Below, piece after piece: positions 37,593 through 44,828 of a stretch of 64,000 nt of DNA. A model generated the notes under the pieces. The model searched no databases, was not told the origin of the DNA, and was given only the letters and a program-made list of their open reading frames with translations. Both the position numbers and the translations under genes were made by a program. How positions within the stretch are numbered: position 1 is the stretch's first letter; the number at the start of each line of letters is the position of its first letter. Source of the DNA: Butyrivibrio sp. (GTDB taxonomy: Bacteria; Bacillota; Clostridia; Lachnospirales; Lachnospiraceae). The DNA lies in assembly GCA_017446685.1 (NCBI GenBank), contig JAFSQI010000083.1, positions 16,590 through 80,589 of the forward strand, written 5' to 3'.

Positions 37593-37621
37593 TTGACACT
37601 TTTGTTTGAACAACCTATAAT
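37593..37621 (+). promoter_or_regulatory. consensus promoter of the second LacI gene
   Basis: TTGACA (37593-37598) and TATAAT (37616-37621) have a 17-base spacer, a full sigma-A consensus. The operator word TTTACATTTGAC overlaps the -35 box, which suggests autoregulation. Confidence 0.75.
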
Positions 37622-37748
37622 AGATTCAGCAATAAAGCATATCTTCAATTTTTTTTCAGTTTTACATTCGTAAAAAGTCAAAACTGTGTCAGAATAAAAT
37701 AATCATTTTTACGTTATATTGGAAGTAATTATAGAAACGAGGTAAATA

Positions 37749-38807
37749 ATGGCTACAAGAGTAACTTTACAAGATATAGCAGACGCGCTTGGAGTATCAC
37801 GTAACACTGTTTCAAAAGCAATAAATAACACCGGAGTCCTTGCTGATTCAACCAGGGAAAAGGTTTTGCAAAAGGCAATAGAAATGGGTTACAAACAGTT
37901 TTCATACGCAAATTCTATTTCAGATATAAAGTCTCCTCAAATATCGCAGACAAAAGCCGCAGGCGACATTGCTCTTTTTACAGGAAGTTTTCTTAATAAT
38001 TCGCATTTTGCATCTACAATGCTTGATAAATTTCAGTACGAAATATCGCTGTTAGGATATTCTCTTACAATGCACAGAGTTGATTCTTCGAATATTTCGG
38101 AAATGTCTCTTCCCATATCATTTTCTACAGAAAATACCAAAGCTATCATGTGCATTGAAATGTTCGATCAGGCATATTGCGAAATGTTGTGCGAGCTTGG
38201 GCTTCCTGTACTAATGGTCGATGCTCCTGTTTCAAGTTATTGGAGGCCATTAAAAGCCGATACAATCCTGATGGATAATTTTTCAAATATTTATACTGTT
38301 GTGAATGATATGAAAAAACAGGGTATTTCCAAGATTGGTTATATCGGACAGGTAACTCACTGCCGTTCCTTTTACGAAAGATTTATAGCTTTTAGAGAAG
38401 CAATGTATATCAACAATCTTGAGGTAAATGAAAAATACTGCCTTACTGAAGTACATGCTCATGACACAAAATACAGAGAATACCTCTCAATTGAATTATC
38501 AAGACTAGATGATATGCCTGAGCTTTTTATCTGTGCGAATGATTTCGTTGCACTGGATGTTTTATATGGACTAAAAAAACTTGGAATCGAATGCCCAGAA
38601 GATATAAAACTATTTGGATTTGATGATTCTCCTGAATCAAAACTCACCACTCCTACCCTTTCAACCAGCCATATACACAGCCAGATTATAGGATATTCAG
38701 CCGCAAATATGATTATTTCAAGAATAGAGCAGCCTGACCTTAATTACAGAACCACCTATACAGAAACAGACCTGATCTACAGGGATTCTACAAGAATCAC
38801 AAAGTGA
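37749..38807 (+). CDS. LacI family regulator of the sucrose/fructan genes
   Basis: This 352-residue regulator has an N-terminal helix-turn-helix (VTLQDIADALGVSRNTVSKA, from residue 4) and a sugar-binding effector domain. The hinge residues NNTGVLADSTREKV depart from the usual VLNG type, which fits an unusual AT-rich operator. GAGG precedes the ATG. It is divergent from the importer operon and very likely controls it. Confidence 0.9.
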   Translation: MATRVTLQDIADALGVSRNTVSKAINNTGVLADSTREKVLQKAIEMGYKQFSYANSISDIKSPQISQTKAAGDIALFTGSFLNNSHFASTMLDKFQYEISLLGYSLTMHRVDSSNISEMSLPISFSTENTKAIMCIEMFDQAYCEMLCELGLPVLMVDAPVSSYWRPLKADTILMDNFSNIYTVVNDMKKQGISKIGYIGQVTHCRSFYERFIAFREAMYINNLEVNEKYCLTEVHAHDTKYREYLSIELSRLDDMPELFICANDFVALDVLYGLKKLGIECPEDIKLFGFDDSPESKLTTPTLSTSHIHSQIIGYSAANMIISRIEQPDLNYRTTYTETDLIYRDSTRITK

Positions 38808-38820
38808 TAAATACACAATA

Positions 38821-38884
38821 ATAAGCATAATAAAACGGCTTCGATTACAAGAAAATGTAACCAAAGCCGTTTTATTATGCTTAT
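38821..38884. terminator. long bidirectional terminator between the LacI gene and the exchanger
   Basis: A perfect 21-bp stem (38821-38841 with 38864-38884) encloses a further TACA/TGTA pairing. The arms contain AATAAAACGG/CCGTTTTATT, giving U-rich ends in both directions. Confidence 0.85.
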
Positions 38885-38900
38885 AAACCAATAATCTAAA

Positions 38901-39875
38901 TCATCTAACTATAGCAAATACAACCTGTGCCACATATATAAGTATCATAATAATACCCTCTGTCCTGTTTATCTCCTTTCTGGTCAGAATAAACAGATAT
39001 GTAACAACACTCATAAGGATAAGAATTCCCAAATCATAAAATGAAGCAAAATTTACTGAAATTGGGTTAAGTGCTGCTGAAGTTCCAAGAATGAGCATTA
39101 AATTAAAAATATTGGAGCCTACCGCATTTCCTACAGCAAGTGCTGTCTCTTTTTTTCTTGCAGCAACGATTGATGTAACAAGCTCAGGAAGTGATGTTCC
39201 CACAGCAACAATTGTAAGACCAATCAATGTCTCAGACATTCCAAAGGTTCTGGCAATTTCTTTTGCACTGTTTACAACAGCCTGTCCGCCGAAAACAATA
39301 AGAGCAATACCAACCACTATCAGAATAAGACATTTCCAAAGAGGTTTCAATTCCTCATCGGTCTCTTCTGTTTTGTTCTTTTTGGCATCCATTATAAGCC
39401 ATGCAATATATGCAACAAAAAGAACAACAAGGATTATGCCTTCAATTCTTCCGATCATACCTGCCTGTGATTCCATGTCTCTTCCAAAGATACCACCGGC
39501 AAATAAAGCTGAAGAAAAAGTAAAAATCAGAACAAGAACTGCATTTCCAATAGATATTGGAAAATCTCTTTTTAAAATGTCTTCTCCGGCAGGAACAACA
39601 GCAAACAATGAACATGCACCAAGTACAACCAAAAGGTTAAACATGTTAGAACCAACTACATTTGAAAGTGCAATTTCATTAGACCCCTGCAATGCAGCAG
39701 TTGTACTAACAGCAAGTTCAGGTGCACTGGTTCCAAGCGCAACTATTGTAAGACCTATTATCAAACTGGGAACACGAAAGACCTTGGCAAGCGACGCACT
39801 GCCATCAACGAAGAAATCTGCGCCTTTTATAAGGCACACAAAGCCAACAAGTAACAACAAAAGATTTAGTAACAT
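38901..39875 (-). CDS. CaCA-family cation exchanger (YrbG-like), probably Mn2+/Ca2+ export
   Basis: This 324-residue inner-membrane protein has about ten hydrophobic segments. It carries the two internal alpha-repeats, GLTIVALGTSAPELAVS near residue 40 and GLTIVAVGTSLPELVTS near 225. These GTS-PE motifs line the ion site of sodium/calcium exchangers. A Mn2+-sensing riboswitch controls it, so Mn2+ efflux is a reasonable role. The start at 39875 is five bases after AGGAGGG. An upstream in-frame ATG at 39920 lies inside the riboswitch terminator. A long antisense frame across the gene is an artefact. Confidence 0.88.
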   Translation of the reverse strand: MLLNLLLLLVGFVCLIKGADFFVDGSASLAKVFRVPSLIIGLTIVALGTSAPELAVSTTAALQGSNEIALSNVVGSNMFNLLVVLGACSLFAVVPAGEDILKRDFPISIGNAVLVLIFTFSSALFAGGIFGRDMESQAGMIGRIEGIILVVLFVAYIAWLIMDAKKNKTEETDEELKPLWKCLILIVVGIALIVFGGQAVVNSAKEIARTFGMSETLIGLTIVAVGTSLPELVTSIVAARKKETALAVGNAVGSNIFNLMLILGTSAALNPISVNFASFYDLGILILMSVVTYLFILTRKEINRTEGIIMILIYVAQVVFAIVR

Positions 39876-39899
39876 AATTTCCCTCCTATAAAATTGCAG

Positions 39900-40037
39900 A
39901 AAAAAAGAGACTTTTTCCACAACAAAAATTGTGGTAAAAGTCTCGCTTCTTACAACATAACCCGAGGAAAAAATTCCTGTGCTGACGAATATATGTTACA
40001 TGAAAAATTTTCTCATGCAAGCTACTCCCTAATACCG
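39900..40037 (-). ncRNA. yybP-ykoY (Mn2+) riboswitch with terminator
   Basis: The minus-strand leader carries the yybP-ykoY landmarks in order: GGGAGTAGC (40029-40021), CGTCAGCAC, CGGGTTATG and GCGAGACTTTT (near 39946-39936). The last element is also the 5' arm of an intrinsic terminator. GAGACTTTT (39944-39936) pairs with AAAAGTCTC (39915-39907), with an inner ACCACAA/TTGTGG stem, then seven T's. Metal binding by the aptamer should tie up the GCGAGAC segment and allow read-through into the exchanger. Class assignment is by eye. Confidence 0.85.
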
Positions 40038-40043
40038 TTCTAA

Positions 40044-40073
40044 ATTATAGCACAGAAAACAAACAAAAAACAA
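40044..40073 (-). promoter_or_regulatory. promoter of the riboswitch-exchanger unit
   Basis: TATAAT (40049-40044) with TTGTTT (40073-40068) and an 18-base spacer. Transcription would start near 40037, a few bases before the aptamer. Confidence 0.65.
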
Positions 40074-40096
40074 CACTACAAAATATAAAAAAATTA

Positions 40097-41251
40097 TCAC
40101 CAGATTCGATAGTTTCCAGATAATGCAAGAAATGCAAAAAGGTACAAACAATTATCATAATATCGTCTCACGCCTTTTCTAAGAGGCTGATTCCAAAACC
40201 ACTCAACCCATTTCTTTGCCTCGGCAAAGTCACTCTCTGCTTCCTCACTGTATTCTATCGCAAGTGCAGACTGCGCAATCGTAGCAAGAAGACCAACCGG
40301 ATGTAGAACAGGTCTGTCAAGCGCCGTTCCATCTACTTTATACGCGCATCTACAAGCCTCAAGATCGGTTCCAAAGAATCTCATCTGTTTAAGAGGAATT
40401 TCAAGTTGTCCTTCATCATTTCCAAACCATTCAGCGTCTAATCCTATATTTGCTGCAGTTCTGTATGCATCACTAAAGAAATCGCCAAAATTTCCCCAAG
40501 GAAGATCTTCAGAAACAGGCTTGCCATCAAAATGAGCATATTCACTGCAAAGACCGGTGTTTTTATCACAGGCAGTTACCAGGTATTTTCTACTTACTTC
40601 TGCAGCCTTTTTAAAGAAATCTCTATCTTCTTCGTAAGCCCATTCTGCAAAAAGCTCATAAAAATGAGGAAGGTGATAAGATGGATCTGTAAAAGTACTC
40701 CCAGGAACAAAAAGAATCTGATGATTTTCAAGATTCCACATCGTAGTTCCAACTCTTCCATCCTGTCCTTTATGAAGGCAGGCTTTAAGCAGTTCTTTTG
40801 CCTCTTTGCTGTACTCAAAAATTCCTTCTCTGTCTCCCCATCTGTGAGAAGCAAAGAAAAGTGCCATAGCAAAAAACTCTTCTCCATCAGGAGCAGGACC
40901 ATATGCATTCTTAGTTCCGTCTGTCTGACATGACCAGGCAAAATATCCTTCGTTTTCGCCCTCATCCATGAACATATATGTCTTTGCCCACTTCCAGATG
41001 CGATCAAATTCTTCCTGCTTATCCAGCTGAACGCACATCATCATTCCATAGGACATTCCCTCGGTTCTGGCATCATTATTTCCGGTGTCGGTAAGATAAC
41101 CTGTTCCGTTTTCAGCCTCATGATATATACGCTCATTTTCATCATAAAAAAATGTATTAACAATCTCTTCAAGACGTTTATTTATCTCTTCGTCTGTTTT
41201 GCCGATTTCTTTAAAAACATTTCTGTATTTTCCGGTCTTATACGCATTCAT
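40097..41251 (-). CDS. GH8 reducing-end xylose-releasing exo-oligoxylanase
   Basis: This 384-residue cytoplasmic enzyme fits the GH8 Rex subgroup. The general acid lies in DARTEGMSYGMMM (E64), followed by WKWAKTYM and FAWSCQTDGT. The acidic residue of FFSDAYRTAANIG is the candidate base. Rex enzymes remove one xylose from the reducing end of short xylo-oligosaccharides. Absence of a signal peptide fits intracellular processing after import. GAGGTG precedes the ATG. It stands alone between feoB and the exchanger and complements the GH43 enzymes 20 kb away. Confidence 0.9.
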   Translation of the reverse strand: MNAYKTGKYRNVFKEIGKTDEEINKRLEEIVNTFFYDENERIYHEAENGTGYLTDTGNNDARTEGMSYGMMMCVQLDKQEEFDRIWKWAKTYMFMDEGENEGYFAWSCQTDGTKNAYGPAPDGEEFFAMALFFASHRWGDREGIFEYSKEAKELLKACLHKGQDGRVGTTMWNLENHQILFVPGSTFTDPSYHLPHFYELFAEWAYEEDRDFFKKAAEVSRKYLVTACDKNTGLCSEYAHFDGKPVSEDLPWGNFGDFFSDAYRTAANIGLDAEWFGNDEGQLEIPLKQMRFFGTDLEACRCAYKVDGTALDRPVLHPVGLLATIAQSALAIEYSEEAESDFAEAKKWVEWFWNQPLRKGVRRYYDNCLYLFAFLALSGNYRIW

Positions 41252-41331
41252 AAAAACACCTCACGAAAATCTAAAGTATATAAATAAACTTACACAATTT
41301 CCGTGAGGGTGTCCTATTGTATTTAGCTAAA

Positions 41332-41347
41332 CATTATTCGAATAATG
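41332..41347. other. 16-base perfect palindrome between feoB and the GH8 gene
   Basis: CATTATTCGAATAATG is self-complementary, with flanking AGCTAAA and GCTAAAA. It lies 17 bases past the feoB stop and about 80 bases upstream of the GH8 start. It may be a weak terminator for feoB or an operator for the GH8 gene. Confidence 0.4.
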
Positions 41348-41363
41348 CTAAAAAACCAACTAT

Positions 41364-43706
41364 TTAAAACATTAAACCTATTATTCTTACACAAAAAGCT
41401 GCTATCCAAGCGACAACACACTGCCATATCACTACACCTACAGCCCATTTGCGTCCCATCTCCCTGCCAATAGATGCAACTGCAGCAACACAAGGTGTAT
41501 ATAACAAAGAAAAAACAATTAAGCAAAAAGCTGAAAGAGGTGAAATAGCTACCCCTACACCGCCTTCCTGAGCAAACAAAACTTCCAGAACGGAAACCAC
41601 ACTTTCTTTTGCCATAAATCCTGAGATAAGCGATGTACAAATTCTCCAGTCTCCAAGTCCAAGCGGTTTAAACAAAGGCACAAAGATTCCGGCTATAGCA
41701 GCAAGAATACTATTCTTCGGATCAGAAACCAGATTAAAATAAAAGTCAAAGCTCTGTAAAAACCATACAACAATTGTTGCCACCATAATGACTGAAAAAG
41801 CCTTCTTCATGAAATCCTTGGATTTTTCAATCGCAAGCTGCATTACACTTCTAAAGCTTGGCATACGATAATTGGGAAGTTCCATTACAAAAGGAACTGC
41901 TTCGCCCTTGAACAAGGTCTTTTTGTAAATAAGTGCAATCAAAATTCCAAGAATAATGCCAATAAAATAAAGAGAAGTTATTACTACCCAGCCGTTATTT
42001 GGGAAAAATACCGATACAAAAAAGGCGTAAATCGGAAGTTTGGCAGTACAACTCATAAAAGGTGTCAAAAGAATGGTCATACGCCTGTCTCTTTCACTTG
42101 GAAGTGTTCTTGTTGACATAACCGCCGGAACAGTACATCCAAAGCCAATCAAAAGCGGTACAATACTTCTTCCCGACAATCCTATTTTTCTAAGGAGCTT
42201 ATCCATAAAAAATGCAACTCTGGCAATATATCCACTGTCCTCAAGTAAAGACAGGAACAAGAACATCGTAACGATTATAGGCAAAAAGCTCAACACGCTT
42301 CCTACGCCCTCAAATATACCATCTATAATCAGGTCATGAATCGCGACATTAACGCCAGCTTCAACAAGGAACGAATCAACCATGGACGTTATTTCACCTA
42401 TGGCAAGTTCCAAAATATTTTGTAAAAAAGCACCTATAACATTAAAAGTAAGGAAAAACACCAGTGCCATTACGATAATAAATACAGGTATAGCAGTAAA
42501 TTTTCCTGTAAGAATATTATCAATTTTACGGCTTCTGATATGTTCTATACTCTCATGCGGTTTTACAACACATTCCGAACACACCTTGTTTATAAATGAA
42601 AAACGCATATCTGCAATTGCAGCAGCTCTGTCAAGTCCACGCTCAATTTCCATCTGTCTTGTTATATGTTCAAGCGTATCCTTTTCATTATTATCAAGAT
42701 GAAGTTTTTCAATAATCAGTTCATCACCTTCTATAGCTTTACCAGCAGCAAATCTAAGAGGTAATTCTGCCTCTTGTACATGATCTTGAATTAGATGCAT
42801 TACAGCATGGAAACATCTATGAACCGCACCACCATTGTCATTTTCATCACAAAAATCCTGTCTTCCGGGTTTTTCCTGATAATGTGCAATGTGCATTGCA
42901 TGTCTGACAAGCTCATCAATGCCTTCATTTTTGGCGGCAGAAATAGGAACCACAGGAACTCCAAGCATACTTTCCATGCGATTTATGTCCACCGTTCCAC
43001 CGTTTCCTCTAAGCTCATCCATCATGTTAAGAGCAATTACCATAGGAATATCCATCTCAAGAAGTTGCATGGTCAAATATAAATTTCTCTCGATGTTTGT
43101 AGCGTCAACAATGTTAATTATTGCCTCAGGTTCTTCAGTCAAAACAAAGTCTCTGCTGACCAGTTCCTCATTAGAATACGGAGACATTGAATAGATGCCG
43201 GGAAGATCTGTTATAACCGTATTCTTATGACCTCTTATAACACCATCCTTCTTGTCAACTGTAACACCCGGAAAATTACCAACATGCTGATTAGAACCAG
43301 TGAGCTGGTTAAATAAAGTAGTTTTTCCGCAGTTCTGATTTCCAACTAGGGCAAAAGATAAAATAGCATCATCGTCAAGTGGATTTCCGCTTCCTTTCGG
43401 ATGATACTTTCCTTCCTCACCGAGTCCTGGATGTTCTATTTCTTTCACTTTATTCTTCTTATTATTTTGGGCAGAAGAATTTTCTATGCCTGTTGCCTCA
43501 ATTTGTGAAGCCTCGGCAAGTCTTAATGTAAGCTCATACCCATGAATTCTAAATTCCATTGGATCCCCAAGAGGGGCAAGCTTCACAAGAGTAATTTCAG
43601 CACCGGGAATAACTCCCATATCAAGAAAATGCTGCCTTAGCGCTCCTGTACCTCCAACAACTTCAATCAGGGCACTTTCTCCCACTTCCATATCTTTTAA
43701 TGTCAT
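41364..43706 (-). CDS. feoB: FeoA-FeoB fusion, ferrous iron transporter
   Basis: In this 780-residue protein, residues 1-75 form a FeoA (SH3-like) domain (MTLKDMEVGESALIE, FLDMGVIPGAEI). A charged linker leads to the FeoB G domain, with G1 VGNQNCGKTTLFN, G3 DLPG and G4 NMMD. The rest is the membrane part with two gate repeats (GFGCTVPAVMSTRT, YTPCVAAVASIGREM). It imports Fe2+ and fits an anaerobe. The start at 43706 follows AAGGA. An earlier ATG at 43736 has no ribosome site. A Fur-type site lies upstream. Confidence 0.93.
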   Translation of the reverse strand: MTLKDMEVGESALIEVVGGTGALRQHFLDMGVIPGAEITLVKLAPLGDPMEFRIHGYELTLRLAEASQIEATGIENSSAQNNKKNKVKEIEHPGLGEEGKYHPKGSGNPLDDDAILSFALVGNQNCGKTTLFNQLTGSNQHVGNFPGVTVDKKDGVIRGHKNTVITDLPGIYSMSPYSNEELVSRDFVLTEEPEAIINIVDATNIERNLYLTMQLLEMDIPMVIALNMMDELRGNGGTVDINRMESMLGVPVVPISAAKNEGIDELVRHAMHIAHYQEKPGRQDFCDENDNGGAVHRCFHAVMHLIQDHVQEAELPLRFAAGKAIEGDELIIEKLHLDNNEKDTLEHITRQMEIERGLDRAAAIADMRFSFINKVCSECVVKPHESIEHIRSRKIDNILTGKFTAIPVFIIVMALVFFLTFNVIGAFLQNILELAIGEITSMVDSFLVEAGVNVAIHDLIIDGIFEGVGSVLSFLPIIVTMFLFLSLLEDSGYIARVAFFMDKLLRKIGLSGRSIVPLLIGFGCTVPAVMSTRTLPSERDRRMTILLTPFMSCTAKLPIYAFFVSVFFPNNGWVVITSLYFIGIILGILIALIYKKTLFKGEAVPFVMELPNYRMPSFRSVMQLAIEKSKDFMKKAFSVIMVATIVVWFLQSFDFYFNLVSDPKNSILAAIAGIFVPLFKPLGLGDWRICTSLISGFMAKESVVSVLEVLFAQEGGVGVAISPLSAFCLIVFSLLYTPCVAAVASIGREMGRKWAVGVVIWQCVVAWIAAFCVRIIGLMF

Positions 43707-43843
43707 AATCTTCCTTACGCCGGTGTACTGTCTCATTCTTAATAAATTACTTGTATGAATTTATTAAAAGATGATCGAGACTTACTACCAATCCTTTATC
43801 TTTTATCTTATTCTTAACATATTCTATCTTATTTGCAGCCAAA

Positions 43844-43858
43844 TGAAAATAATTATCA
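43844..43858. promoter_or_regulatory. Fur-box-like site upstream of feoB
   Basis: TGAAAATAATTATCA differs from the 7-1-7 Fur consensus TGATAATNATTATCA at one position. It overlaps a TTGATA that could serve as a -35 box for feoB. Iron repression of the transporter is the expected logic. Confidence 0.65.
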
Positions 43859-43890
43859 ATAAATACAGATTTTTTTAGCTACGATTCAAT

Positions 43891-43919
43891 AAAAAAGCAT
43901 CCACTTATGAATGGATGCT
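43891..43919 (-). terminator. second terminator downstream of mscL
   Basis: GCATCCA and TGGATGC form a 7-bp stem with an eight-base loop. On the minus strand it is followed by TTTTTTATTG. Confidence 0.8.
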
Positions 43920-43950
43920 CAGGTATTATATGTGATTTAAGCGCTAAAAA

Positions 43951-43998
43951 TGCTGACAGGATTGCTTCGCGCCCTGCACTTTAACAATCCTGTCAGCA
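43951..43998 (-). terminator. first terminator downstream of mscL, with an unusual loop
   Basis: A perfect 14-bp stem (TGCTGACAGGATTG, 43951-43964, with its complement at 43985-43998) encloses a 20-base GC-rich loop. TTTTTAG follows on the minus strand. The loop is much richer in GC than its surroundings. The gap 43707-44024 holds this, the next terminator and the feoB control region. Confidence 0.72.
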
Positions 43999-44024
43999 TA
44001 AATAATATTATGTTAATTTCAAAA

Positions 44025-44507
44025 TCAAAGATCCGAAGTACAGCATGGGCACTTTGTAGCTTCAATATTGATTTCACTCTTACATTTAGGGCAAATCTTA
44101 GTTGTTGCTGGAGCTTCAGCTTCATCCTTAGCAAACCTCTTGGCAACACTGTTCATAAACTTAACAAGACAGAATATTACAAGTGCCATAAGAAGGAAAT
44201 TAATTACTACAGTAATAAATGTACCGTAATTAAGTGTTGCTGCTCCTGCCTCTTTTGCAGCATCTAAGGTTGCATAGCTGCCGCCGTCAAGAACTATAAA
44301 TTTATTATTGAAATCAATACCACCAGTGAGAATACTAATTACAGGCATAATAATGTCATCTACCAAAGAAGAAATAATCTTCTGGAATGCACCACCGATG
44401 ATAACACCGACAGCCATATCCATAACATTGCCGCGCATAATAAACTCACGAAATTCACCTGCAAAGCCCTTTCCTTTGCTTGCAACATTTTTCATTTTTT
44501 CTGTCAT
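44025..44507 (-). CDS. mscL: large-conductance mechanosensitive channel MscL with C-terminal zinc ribbon
   Basis: This 160-residue channel opens under membrane tension to release solutes in osmotic downshock. FREFIMRGNVMDMAVGVIIG is the conserved first helix, and a second span lies at about 95-115. After the usual C-terminal helix it carries CPKCKSEINIEATKCPCC, a four-cysteine zinc ribbon not found in E. coli MscL. The start at 44507 follows GGGAG. Upstream in-frame codons run into the leader. Two terminators follow it. Confidence 0.92.
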   Translation of the reverse strand: MTEKMKNVASKGKGFAGEFREFIMRGNVMDMAVGVIIGGAFQKIISSLVDDIIMPVISILTGGIDFNNKFIVLDGGSYATLDAAKEAGAATLNYGTFITVVINFLLMALVIFCLVKFMNSVAKRFAKDEAEAPATTKICPKCKSEINIEATKCPCCTSDL

Positions 44508-44620
44508 CTCTTTTTCTCCCTGTTTTCCCCAAATACTTTTGTCCAACCTTTCATGAGTAAATAGATATAACAAGATTGAACTGTTACCAAAAATAAAATG
44601 CAAATGAAATAATATTTCTC

Positions 44621-44649
44621 TTGAAATTATAACACATATTGTATAAAAT
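44621..44649 (+). promoter_or_regulatory. promoter of the tRNA-Gly gene
   Basis: TTGAAA (44621-44626) and TAAAAT (44644-44649) have a 17-base spacer. The tRNA begins 13 bases downstream. The gap 44508-44828 contains only the tRNA and its signals. Confidence 0.6.
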
Positions 44650-44662
44650 AAAATAGTCGTTT

Positions 44663-44733
44663 GCAGGATTAGTACATCGGTAGTATATCAGCTTCCCAAG
44701 CTGAGGAGGCGGGTTCGATTCCCGTATCCTGCT
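44663..44733 (+). tRNA. tRNA-Gly (anticodon CCC)
   Basis: The acceptor stem GCAGGAT/ATCCTGC pairs fully. The anticodon stem TCAGC/GCTGA encloses loop TTCCCAA, giving anticodon CCC, which reads GGG. The T arm is CGGG-TTCGATT-CCCG. The discriminator base is T, as usual for bacterial tRNA-Gly, and CCA is not encoded. It is a single gene on the plus strand amid minus-strand genes. Confidence 0.92.
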
Positions 44734-44745
44734 TATATTATAAGA

Positions 44746-44778
44746 GCAGTTATTCCTTTTGGAGTGATTGCTTTTTTT
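44746..44778 (+). terminator. terminator after tRNA-Gly
   Basis: GCAGTTATTCC pairs with GGAGTGATTGC along 11 positions, using three G-U pairs, with a TTTT loop. Seven T's follow directly. Confidence 0.78.
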
Positions 44779-44787
44779 ATTATAAAA

Positions 44788-44821
44788 AACCGCCGATCAT
44801 ATTTTTTCATGACCGGCGGTT
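44788..44821 (-). terminator. terminator at the end of the eight-gene ABC operon
   Basis: AACCGCCG pairs with CGGCGGTT, with an inner TCAT/ATGA stem and one mismatch. TTTTTTATAAT follows on the minus strand. It lies 8 bases past the stop of the propeller/binding-protein gene. Confidence 0.9.
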
Positions 44822-44828
44822 AATTTAT

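Noticed and set aside
37440-37600. CRISPR array in the repeated TTACATTT region
   Set aside because: The repeats are short, unevenly spaced and inverted as well as direct. They fit operators, and no cas genes are present.
39091-39891. 266-residue plus-strand open frame across the exchanger gene
   Set aside because: It is antisense to a clear CaCA gene, has no ribosome site and no family-like residues, and reflects codon bias of the opposite strand.
44508-44603. N-terminal extension of MscL
   Set aside because: The family start is MTEKMKNV-like with GGGAG upstream; the extension is untranslated leader.
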